30,417 bases of DNA from Bacteroidaceae bacterium (lineage in GTDB: Bacteria > Bacteroidota > Bacteroidia > Bacteroidales > Bacteroidaceae), in NCBI GenBank assembly GCA_900770665.1, contig CAAGKZ010000028.1, positions 1 through 30,417 of the forward strand. The letters run 5' to 3'. Shown here piece by piece: positions 14,917-21,606 of this stretch. Under the pieces are notes generated by a model that searched no databases, was not told the origin of the DNA, and was given only the letters and a program-made list of their open reading frames with translations. A program made the translations under genes and the position numbers. Position 1 is the first letter of the stretch, and every line of letters starts with the position of its first letter.

Positions 14917-15020
14917 TTTCCGTTTTCCGTTTTCACCTTTAATCACACTCCGTGTGATTGAACCCGCTCCTGCTCGGCATTCTGTTTTCCGTTTTCCGTT
15001 TTCCCCTTTCACCTTTCACC
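14910..15020 (-). repeat. Composite repeat element, copy 2: two 7-nt arrays around the 43-bp module
   Basis: In minus-strand sense, starting 4 nt after the comM stop: GGTGAAA, GGTGAAA, GGGGAAA, ACGGAAA, ACGGAAA, ACAGAAT (15020-14979), then the 43-bp module (14980-14938) with hairpin AATCACAC-GGA-GTGTGATT, then GATTAAA, GGTGAAA, ACGGAAA, ACGGAAA, GCGGAAA (14944-14910). Units keep strict 7-nt phase. Confidence 0.85.
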
Positions 15021-15024
15021 TTGT

Positions 15025-16563
15025 TTAAGTTCCCCAATTTCCCCTGTCGAGGTTACGGTAGCCTATGGCCTCGGCAATGTGTTGGAACTGGATGTTCTCG
15101 CTGTTGTCAAGGTCGGCAATGGTACGGGCAACCTTCAGTATGCGGTCGTATGCGCGTGCCGAGAGGTCGAACCGTGTCATAGCGGTCTTTAGCATTGCAA
15201 GGCTTGTCTCGTCGAGCGCTGCATATTTTGCAATGAGCTTGGGTGTCATCTGCGCATTGCAGTAGATGCCCTTCTCGTTCTTGTAACGTTCTTCCTGAAT
15301 TTTGCGTGCGGCAACAACACGTTCGCGTATTGCCGCGCTTGGTTCGCCTGGGGCGGTTTTCGATATCTCCTCGAACGGCACGGGGGTAATCTCAATCTGC
15401 AGGTCTATGCGGTCGAGTAATGGGCCGCTTATCTTGTTCAGGTAACGCTGCACCTGTCCGGGGCTGCATGTGCAGGCCTTCGTCGGGTGGTTATAGTAGC
15501 CGCAGGGGCAGGGGTTCATTGATGCAATGAACATCACTCCGGCGGGGTATTCCACCTTGTAGTTGGCGCGTGCCACACAAATCTTGCGGTCCTCGAGCGG
15601 TTGGCGCATCACTTCGAGCACGTCGCGGTTGAACTCGGGCAGTTCGTCAAGGAAAAGCACACCATTGTGTGCAAGTGATATCTCGCCAGGTTTGGGGTTT
15701 GCTCCGCCACCGCAAAGTGCCACCGATGAGATGGTGTGGTGCGGGCTGCGGAAGGGGCGCTGTGTGATGAGCGATATGCCGTCGGGCATCATGCCGCTTA
15801 CCGAGTGTATCTTTGTTGTCTCAAGGCTCTCTTCGAGTGTGAGGGGTGGCAGGATTGATGGCAGGCGCTTGGCCATCATTGATTTTCCGCTTCCCGGAGG
15901 CCCCACCATAATAAGGTTGTGGCCGCCTGCCGCGGCAACCTCAAAAGCGCGTTTCACGCTCTCCTGTCCGCGTACCTCGCTGAAATCGAACGGGAAGGTG
16001 CTTTGCTTTGAATAAAAGTCGTTCTCAATGTCGACTTTGTATGGGAGAATCTCCTCCTTGTCATCGAGGAACTGCAGCACTTGGGCAAGATTGTCGGCAC
16101 CATATACCGTTATGCCGTTGACAACTGCTGCTTCGGCGGCGTTGCCGGCGGGCAGTATTATGCCTTCGTAACCGAGTTCCTTTGCTTTTATTGTTATTGG
16201 CAAGGCGCCTTTGATGGGAAGAATCTTGCCGTCAAGTCCCAGCTCGCCCATTATCAGATAGCGGTCGAGTTTTGCGGTAGAGACGGCTTCGTCGGCAGCA
16301 AGTATGCCTATGGCGATTGGCAGGTCATAGGCCGAGCCCTCCTTCTTTATGTCGGCGGGTGCCATGTTCACTATAATCTGTTTGCTTGGAAAGCGCAGAC
16401 CGTTGTGGTGGAAAGCGGAGTTTATTCGCTGTTGGCTCTCCTTCACGGCATTGTCGGGGAGGCCTACCAGGTAGAACTTGATTCCTCGCAGTGCATTGAC
16501 CTCGATGGTGACGAGTGTTGCATTTATGCCTTGTATGGCTGCAGCAAGAACCTTTACGAGCAT
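15025..16563 (-). CDS. comM: YifB/ComM family Mg-chelatase-like AAA+ ATPase
   Basis: A 512-residue protein, full length. N-terminal Lon-protease-like ChlI domain (about 1-170), Walker A GPPGSGKS (221-228), Walker B GVLFLDELPEF (301-311), then a cysteine cluster (NPCPCGYYNHPTKACTC) and the C-terminal Mg-chelatase domain with RFDLSARAYDRILKVARTIADL. ComM in naturally competent bacteria is a branch-migration helicase for integrating incoming DNA; whether this host is competent is unknown. It is the last gene of the run typA, TlpA-like, comM (gaps of 18 and 15 nt). The 7-nt repeat element follows its stop directly. Confidence 0.93.
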   Translation of the reverse strand: MLVKVLAAAIQGINATLVTIEVNALRGIKFYLVGLPDNAVKESQQRINSAFHHNGLRFPSKQIIVNMAPADIKKEGSAYDLPIAIGILAADEAVSTAKLDRYLIMGELGLDGKILPIKGALPITIKAKELGYEGIILPAGNAAEAAVVNGITVYGADNLAQVLQFLDDKEEILPYKVDIENDFYSKQSTFPFDFSEVRGQESVKRAFEVAAAGGHNLIMVGPPGSGKSMMAKRLPSILPPLTLEESLETTKIHSVSGMMPDGISLITQRPFRSPHHTISSVALCGGGANPKPGEISLAHNGVLFLDELPEFNRDVLEVMRQPLEDRKICVARANYKVEYPAGVMFIASMNPCPCGYYNHPTKACTCSPGQVQRYLNKISGPLLDRIDLQIEITPVPFEEISKTAPGEPSAAIRERVVAARKIQEERYKNEKGIYCNAQMTPKLIAKYAALDETSLAMLKTAMTRFDLSARAYDRILKVARTIADLDNSENIQFQHIAEAIGYRNLDRGNWGT

Positions 16564-16578
16564 ATTGTATGGTGTTTG

Positions 16579-17622
16579 TTATTTCTTTTTCTTGTTTCTC
16601 TCGTTTCTTGTGTCGTGCCTGTGTGTCAAGGAGTCGATTCTTGCAGCTGTGAGGCTGTCAAGTGTCACTTCATATTCCGCGATTCTCTTATAAGGTGTCA
16701 CAAGTACCGAGTAGGGCAGTGATGTTATGTTGAATGTCTGTAGCACGTCGCTGTTCATTCCTCTGATGTCGAACACGTTGTCGCCAATGATGCTGTCGCC
16801 GGTGATTGTGCTTTTCCATTTTGCGGTGTCGCTGTCAAGGGAAATGTTCAGGATGGCGAAATTCTCGCTTCTAACCTTCTCCTTGATATTGCGCAGGTTC
16901 TTGATGCAATCGTGGCTTTCATCGCTCCATGTTGCCCAAATATTTACCAAAAGATATTTGTCGGAGTATGTTCCCAAGTTTACTTTCCGGTTGTCGGCTG
17001 TCGTGTAGTTGAATGTGGGGAACATCCTGTGTATGACGTTGCCTGTCTTTTTTTCAAGATGCTTGCCGGTGATTACAAAATAGCGGTTGTCCTGCAGTGC
17101 ACCGCTCAGTTTGGATGTGGCCTTGCGTATGTATTCATTGTCGGGTTTGGGGACATTGATTATATATCGCCTGAAAAGTTCCACATTCACCTCGCTCATC
17201 GGGTTCTTGCTTGCGAAGTCCTCAATGATTTTTTTCTGCTTGTCGAAACTTGCAGTGGAGTCCAGCACGCGCGATATGCTGTCGTGCAGGGCCTGTGTGC
17301 TGCCGCCATCGACGCTCCATCCGCTTTTCAGTATGCTGTCGGGCTGCAGTGTGGCTGTCATTCCCGGTTCGGCAAAGAGTGGAATGGTTTTGCCGTCGGG
17401 GAGTACGAGTGTCAGCAGGCTCTCGTCATTCAGTGCCATGGACATTGTGAAACTGCCGTTGCTGCTTGTCGAGAGTATGTTCTTGTGGCTCTCTTCGGTG
17501 TTGAAGAGATATACGGTTCCCTCCTTTACACCTTCTCCTTTAATGGTGTATATGTTTGTCTCCTTCTCCTTGCAGGCAAAGAGAAGGAGCAACAGCAGGG
17601 CGTATATCGGCACTCTTTTCAT
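16579..17622 (-). CDS. Lipoprotein with DUF4369-like and thioredoxin-like domains, CxxC lost
   Basis: A 347-residue protein with a lipoprotein signal (lipobox LFAC, Cys17), an N-terminal beta-rich DUF4369-like region (about 25-110; GEGVKEGTVYLFN), a helical linker and a C-terminal TlpA/AhpC-type thioredoxin fold from about 210 (KYLLVNIWATW at 222-232). Where the redox WCxxC should be it reads WSDES (232-236), so both cysteines are missing; a lone Cys239 follows. The cis-Pro strand (ITSLPYSVLV) is kept. It is expected to be membrane-anchored in the periplasm and unable to do dithiol exchange. The tail is strongly basic (RNERNKKKK). It lies between typA and comM on the same strand. Confidence 0.8.
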   Translation of the reverse strand: MKRVPIYALLLLLLFACKEKETNIYTIKGEGVKEGTVYLFNTEESHKNILSTSSNGSFTMSMALNDESLLTLVLPDGKTIPLFAEPGMTATLQPDSILKSGWSVDGGSTQALHDSISRVLDSTASFDKQKKIIEDFASKNPMSEVNVELFRRYIINVPKPDNEYIRKATSKLSGALQDNRYFVITGKHLEKKTGNVIHRMFPTFNYTTADNRKVNLGTYSDKYLLVNIWATWSDESHDCIKNLRNIKEKVRSENFAILNISLDSDTAKWKSTITGDSIIGDNVFDIRGMNSDVLQTFNITSLPYSVLVTPYKRIAEYEVTLDSLTAARIDSLTHRHDTRNERNKKKK

Positions 17623-17640
17623 GGATGTTGCTGCAATGAT

Positions 17641-19437
17641 TTATTGCTTGTTTGCACGCTTGCGCTCAAGCTCATCGAGGATAATCTTGCGCATGCGCAT
17701 TGACTTTGGTGTCACCTCAAGGTATTCATCCTCCTTTATGTACTCCAATGCCTCCTCAAGCGAGAAGATGATTGGCGGAACAATGCGTGCCTTGTCGTCG
17801 CTGCCGCTAGCGCGCATGTTGGTGAGCTTCTTGCTCTTTGTGACATTGATGACAAGGTCGTTCTCGTGGATGTGCTCGCCCACAACCTGGCCTGCATATA
17901 CATCCTCCTGTGGACTGATGAAGAACTTGCCGCGCTCCTGCAGTTTGTCGATTGCGTAGGCAAACGCCGTGCCGCTCTCCATTACCACCAGCGAACCGTT
18001 TGTGCGGCGCTCAATCTCGCCCTTGAATGGCTGGTACTCCTTGAAACGGTGTGCCATGATGGCCTCGCCGGCCGATGCTGTGAGCACGTTGGTGCGCAGA
18101 CCTATGATACCGCGTGAGGGGATGTTGAACTCTATGTTTACACGCTCGGCCTGTGCCTCCATCGAGAGCATCTCGCCCTTACGGCGTGTAACCATGTCGA
18201 TAATCTTGCTTGAATAGTCGGTGGGGACGTTTATGGTGAGCTCCTCTATTGGTTCGTGCTTCACGCCGTCAATCTCCTTGTAGATAACCTGTGGCTGGCC
18301 AACTTGTAGCTCGTATCCCTCGCGGCGCATTGTCTCGATGAGTACCGAGAGGTGGAGCACGCCGCGGCCGAACACTGTCCATGCATCCTCCTCGGGGTCT
18401 TTCTTCACGCGCAAGGCAAGGTTCTTGTCGAGCTCCTTGTCAAGGCGGTCCTGAATGTGGCGCGATGTCACGAACTTGCCCTCCTTGCCAAAGAACGGTG
18501 AGTCGTTGATGGTGAAGAGCATGCTCATCGTAGGTTCGTCGATGGCAATTGGTGGCAACGCCTCGGGGTTCTCAAAGTCGCAGATGGTGTCGCCAATCTC
18601 AAACTTGTCGAGTCCTACAATGGCGCAGATGTCGCCCGAGCTTACGCTCTCGGTCTTGCGGCGGCCAAGTCCCTCAAAGGTGTGTAGCTCCTTTATCTTC
18701 ATCTTGCTCTGCTCGCCGTTGCGGTTAACGAGTGTAACGTTCGCACCTTCGGTAAGAGTGCCGCGGTGTACGCGTCCCACTGCTATGCGTCCTGTGTAGG
18801 GCGAGTAGTCGAGTGAGGTGATGAGCATCTGTGGCGTACCCTCCAGTTTCTCGGGTGCCGGGATGTGCTCAAGTATTGCATCGAGCAGGGCGGTGAGGTC
18901 GGTTGTCTCGTTGCGCCAGTCGGTGCTCATCCAGTTGTTCTTTGCGCTACCGTAGAGTACGGGGAAGTCGAGCTGTTCCTCGGTTGCGTCGAGCGAGAAC
19001 ATAAGGTCGAATACCATTTCGTAAACCTCCTCGGGGCGGCAGTTGGGCTTGTCTACCTTGTTCACGACAACAATGGGCTTCAAACCAATCTGCAATGCCT
19101 TCTGCAATACGAAACGTGTCTGCGGCATCGGACCTTCAAAAGCGTCCACAAGCAGAATACATCCGTCGGCCATGTTGAGCACACGCTCAACTTCGCCACC
19201 AAAGTCGCTGTGTCCCGGAGTGTCGATGATGTTGATTTTTGTATCCTTGTACTGGATGGATACGTTCTTTGAAAGGATGGTTATACCTCTTTCGCGCTCC
19301 AGTTCGTTGTTGTCGAGTGTGAGCTTGTCGTTGTCCTGTTCCTTGAGCAGGTTGCCTGCCAACATCATTTTGTCGACAAGTGTTGTCTTTCCGTGGTCTA
19401 CGTGCGCAATGATTGCGATGTTACGAATATTCTGCAT
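17641..19437 (-). CDS. typA: Ribosome-associated GTPase TypA/BipA
   Basis: A 598-residue translational GTPase of normal length. G1 AHVDHGKTTL (11-20), G2 region RERGITI, G3 DTPGHSDFGGEVERV, G4 NKVDKPNCR, G5 around GSAKNNW; domains II, III and V resemble EF-G, with the TypA-specific C-terminal domain (RASGSDDKARIVPP). It assists ribosome assembly and stress or low-temperature growth. The start at 19437 (MQNIRNIAII) is chosen because the frame-extended 59 residues upstream are not family-like and lie over the promoter. It is divergent from rpsO and heads a run with the TlpA-like gene and comM. Confidence 0.95.
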   Translation of the reverse strand: MQNIRNIAIIAHVDHGKTTLVDKMMLAGNLLKEQDNDKLTLDNNELERERGITILSKNVSIQYKDTKINIIDTPGHSDFGGEVERVLNMADGCILLVDAFEGPMPQTRFVLQKALQIGLKPIVVVNKVDKPNCRPEEVYEMVFDLMFSLDATEEQLDFPVLYGSAKNNWMSTDWRNETTDLTALLDAILEHIPAPEKLEGTPQMLITSLDYSPYTGRIAVGRVHRGTLTEGANVTLVNRNGEQSKMKIKELHTFEGLGRRKTESVSSGDICAIVGLDKFEIGDTICDFENPEALPPIAIDEPTMSMLFTINDSPFFGKEGKFVTSRHIQDRLDKELDKNLALRVKKDPEEDAWTVFGRGVLHLSVLIETMRREGYELQVGQPQVIYKEIDGVKHEPIEELTINVPTDYSSKIIDMVTRRKGEMLSMEAQAERVNIEFNIPSRGIIGLRTNVLTASAGEAIMAHRFKEYQPFKGEIERRTNGSLVVMESGTAFAYAIDKLQERGKFFISPQEDVYAGQVVGEHIHENDLVINVTKSKKLTNMRASGSDDKARIVPPIIFSLEEALEYIKEDEYLEVTPKSMRMRKIILDELERKRANKQ

Positions 19438-19491
19438 ATATATCTTTGTTTCCTTTTTGTTTATGTCCGGTGTTGCGTGCTCTGTAGTTGA

Positions 19492-19517
19492 GCAGTCGCT
19501 AAGCGACTGCAAAGTTA
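19492..19517 (-). promoter_or_regulatory. typA promoter with adjoining palindrome
   Basis: On the minus strand TAACTTTG (19517-19510) is a full -7 box; the -33 region is weak. It abuts and shares one base with a perfect 9-bp inverted repeat, GCAGTCGCT-A-AGCGACTGC (19492-19510). The predicted start near 19503 falls inside the palindrome, which could be an operator or a 5'-terminal hairpin. Confidence 0.65.
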
Positions 19518-19602
19518 CACAAAAATAGCGAGAAAATGGCTGTTTACGGGCTCTTTGTATGTAAATGTTTGAAAATGAAATGACTTTTGTATGTTCTAAA
19601 TG

Positions 19603-19662
19603 ACTGTTTTGCAAAAAAACAGTGAAAAGTGATTGATGTTACGGAAAATAGTTGTACCTTTG
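19603..19662 (+). promoter_or_regulatory. rpsO promoter with upstream inverted repeat
   Basis: ATTG (19632-19635), 19 nt, TACCTTTG (19655-19662) is a strong Bacteroidetes promoter; start near 19669. Just upstream ACTGTTTT (19603-19610) and AAAACAGT (19616-19623) form an 8-bp inverted repeat with a 5-nt centre. Confidence 0.75.
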
Positions 19663-19682
19663 CATCCGCGTTGGCAACATAG

Positions 19683-19697
19683 TGCGCCCCGGGCGCA
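19683..19697 (+). promoter_or_regulatory. Hairpin in the rpsO 5' leader
   Basis: TGCGCC (19683-19688) pairs with GGCGCA (19692-19697), triloop CCG, in an otherwise AT-rich leader of about 79 nt. S15 binds its own mRNA leader in several phyla, so this is a candidate autoregulatory structure; no known S15-site motif was confirmed. Confidence 0.4.
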
Positions 19698-19747
19698 TTC
19701 ATTTGTCGGCCAAAAGATATTTTTTTAACCCTTTAAAACTTCAAATT

Positions 19748-20017
19748 ATGTATTTGGATTCAGAGAAAAAGAAAGAGATCTTTGGCACATACGGAACGTC
19801 TAACACTGATACTGGTTCAGCAGAGAGCCAGATTGCATTGTTCTCATACCGTATTGCACATTTGACGGAGCACCTCAAGGCTAACCGTAAGGATTATAGC
19901 ACACAGAGAGCTTTGACAATGTTGGTAGGTAAGCGTCGTTCACTTCTCAACTACTTGAAGGAGCGTGACATCAACCGCTACCGTGCTATCGTAGCCAAGC
20001 TCGGCTTGCGTAGATAA
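19748..20017 (+). CDS. rpsO: 30S ribosomal protein S15
   Basis: An 89-residue protein, the exact usual length, with the S15 pattern: TGSAESQIALFSYRIAHLTEHLK (22-44), DYSTQRALTMLVGKRRSLLNYL (49-70), RYRAIVAKLGLRR at the C-terminus. S15 is a primary binder of 16S rRNA in the small-subunit platform. The start at 19748 gives the family N-terminus; the longer frame from 19652 would begin inside the promoter. A strong promoter, a structured leader and a terminator show it is a single-gene unit, divergent from typA. Confidence 0.97.
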   Translation: MYLDSEKKKEIFGTYGTSNTDTGSAESQIALFSYRIAHLTEHLKANRKDYSTQRALTMLVGKRRSLLNYLKERDINRYRAIVAKLGLRR

Positions 20018-20035
20018 TCTGCGTAAAAAGCGTTT

Positions 20036-20070
20036 AAAAAGCGAGATTTTTTAAAAATCTCGCTTTTTTT
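20036..20070 (+). terminator. rpsO terminator
   Basis: AAAAAGCGAGATTTTT (20036-20051) and AAAAATCTCGCTTTTT (20053-20068) are complementary around position 20052, followed by more T. Because of the flanking A-run it could also act on the minus strand. Confidence 0.85.
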
Positions 20071-20160
20071 GTCGATTCTTCTTTTAGTTAGAACGACACC
20101 AATGGTTTTGTTTTTTTTAGGATCAGCCCTCAATAATGGGTCTGAATATAGTGACAATGC

Positions 20161-20661
20161 CTACAATTCTTCGGGATAACCGATGTCTATTTTGATGCCG
20201 CCATTTCCGTAGTTCTCAAAGAATTCAAACAGTTCATCTCTTTTATTGGCTGCATCATTGATAGTGAGGCTATCTCCTTTTTCATTTTTATGTACATTGT
20301 AACCGGTTCCGGGTATTAGACAGCCTGTTGTGTGGTTCCCGTGTCTTCCCCCGTGTATGGCAATGCCGGTTCTCCCATCAACGTCCTTTAAATACCATTT
20401 GTACTTTTGTTTATCGCTCCAACGTGGTATTATTTGATATTTACCAGGTTGTATGGCAGTGTCCGAGTTTTTGGTCGTTGCAAGTTCCGGATCTGTTTTT
20501 GGCTCTAAGAAATAGCCTTGTATTGAATCTATTTTTTCACTACTGCTATTGTACGCTGTTGCAATATAACTGCTTATAGTTGCATTGTATCCGAATTTGA
20601 ATCTTTTGGTGTTTATTTCAACTCTTGTCGTGTTTGGTAATCGCTCTGGCTCGTTGTACAT
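20161..20661 (-). CDS. DUF5675-like protein, possibly 5'-truncated
   Basis: A 166-residue product when started at ATG 20661. The core reads IDSIQGYFLEP (45-54), IQPGKYQIIPRW (70-81), TGIAIHGGRHGNHTTGCLIPG (98-118), the DUF5675 pattern with His103 and Cys114 placed like the H...GC pair of L,D-transpeptidase-type folds. Such domains occur in phage and secretion-system proteins; the activity is not established. The frame stays open upstream of the ATG, with protein-like sequence (DGKKISIFELAR), until a stop at 20722-20724, which lies inside the end of the adjacent MITE-like element. The original N-terminus may therefore have been lost to the insertion. No signal peptide is visible. Lone gene, convergent with rpsO. 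Confidence 0.65.
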   Translation of the reverse strand: MYNEPERLPNTTRVEINTKRFKFGYNATISSYIATAYNSSSEKIDSIQGYFLEPKTDPELATTKNSDTAIQPGKYQIIPRWSDKQKYKWYLKDVDGRTGIAIHGGRHGNHTTGCLIPGTGYNVHKNEKGDSLTINDAANKRDELFEFFENYGNGGIKIDIGYPEEL

Positions 20662-20704
20662 TCTTGCTAACTCAAAAATGCTAATCTTTTTTCCGTCTGA
20701 ATTA

Positions 20705-20892
20705 AGAAGTTGTTTAAATTTTTAAAACGTATTTTATTATAGAAACTGGCTATTTCGCCGTTTTTTATATTCAAAAACGTCAGTTTCTTTCTTTTTCGCA
20801 GTTACATAGCCCGCTATGTGCCCTTGAAAAATAAATAAACATCCAATTTTTGCTCTATAAAAAACTTGGCGATATAAATTTAAACAGCTTCT
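20705..20892. mobile_element. 188-bp MITE-like element with 17-bp terminal inverted repeats
   Basis: AGAAGTTGTTTAAATTT (20705-20721) and AAATTTAAACAGCTTCT (20876-20892) are inverted copies with one mismatch. Inside are two more perfect inverted repeats: AGAAACTG (20741-20748) with CAGTTTCT (20781-20788), and ACATAGC (20804-20810) with GCTATGT (20813-20819). No transposase is encoded; a 74-codon minus-strand frame across it is not convincing. AT-rich sequence with no gene continues to 20969. Confidence 0.7.
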
Positions 20893-20969
20893 AAATATAG
20901 GCATAACTTTTTTGCTACAAAAATAATTTGCTTTTTGTGCAACAAAGTTGCTGATTTGCAAAAAAGTTT

Positions 20970-21596
20970 CTAAATTTCAAGATGTGGAAGTAGCAGCGGA
21001 TAATCTATGCCATTTTCAAAGAATTCAAATGCAAGTTGCATTATTCTAATTTCTTGCGGATATTGTTTGTTGTATTTGTTTTTTAGATTGACTACCTCTT
21101 CTCGCCAGGCTGTTTCGTCTGTGCTTGACCAGTAAAACATCCAGAATTGCATTTGATGTCCTTTTCTTAATTTTGAGATTAGGTGCATCATCGTATCTCC
21201 ATGCTTTATCATAGTACCGTGCAGGTTTTCTTGGAGTGTTATGCAGTTCTCCCCTGTATCGTTCATTCCAATGACAAGATTGATGTATTTATTGCAGTAT
21301 GTAGTATCATTTATAAGGTATAAGCTATCTCCAAAGATAGTACAATGTTGTGTAGTCAATTGACTCATTCGGTTGTCAAAACTCTTGTCGGGGGAATACA
21401 GATATGTCAATGTATATTCTAACCAAGTTGATGGAAATGCTCTGAAAAACTCTATTTGTTTTTCTAAAGTGTTTGGACCATTAATGATGGCATTGTATGC
21501 CTTATTCAATCGCAAGGTATCTACAGGATAATATTGTGCAACTGTAGGAGTGGCAAGAAAAGACGATAGTAATAGTGCAAATAAATACTTTTTCAT
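20970..21596 (-). CDS. Secreted protein of unknown function (208 aa)
   Basis: Signal peptide MKKYLFALLLSSFLATPTVAQ with probable cleavage after VAQ or VA, and no lipobox, so a periplasmic or exported soluble protein. The mature part is mixed helical with motifs I do not recognise: FFRAFPSTWLEYTLTYLYSP (about 48-67), two isolated cysteines (DTTYC and ENC) and a C-terminal FFENGIDYPLLLPHLEI. The gene starts 10 nt after the NhaC-like stop, suggesting co-transcription. Family unknown to me; small secreted proteins of this appearance are common in Bacteroidales. Confidence 0.7.
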   Translation of the reverse strand: MKKYLFALLLSSFLATPTVAQYYPVDTLRLNKAYNAIINGPNTLEKQIEFFRAFPSTWLEYTLTYLYSPDKSFDNRMSQLTTQHCTIFGDSLYLINDTTYCNKYINLVIGMNDTGENCITLQENLHGTMIKHGDTMMHLISKLRKGHQMQFWMFYWSSTDETAWREEVVNLKNKYNKQYPQEIRIMQLAFEFFENGIDYPLLLPHLEI

Positions 21597-21606
21597 CTTG
21601 TGATCT

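Noticed and set aside
6260..14958. MNPLLLGI-starting frames at both repeat loci as homologous genes
   Set aside because: The identical start comes from the shared 43-bp module read on the opposite strand; the rest is heptamer repeat translated as FRFP-like low complexity.
17087..17959. Long + strand frame opposite the TlpA-like and typA genes
   Set aside because: Fully antisense to two well-supported genes; low-complexity Ser/Leu-rich product typical of a shadow frame.
19438..19614. N-terminal extension of typA by 59 codons
   Set aside because: It covers the -7 box and palindrome and is absent from the TypA family; Met at 19437 is the expected start.
20737..20961. A 74-codon minus-strand frame across the MITE-like element
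   Set aside because: It spans the element end and unrelated flank, has no recognisable domain, and matches the inverted-repeat sequence; best explained as chance in repeat DNA.
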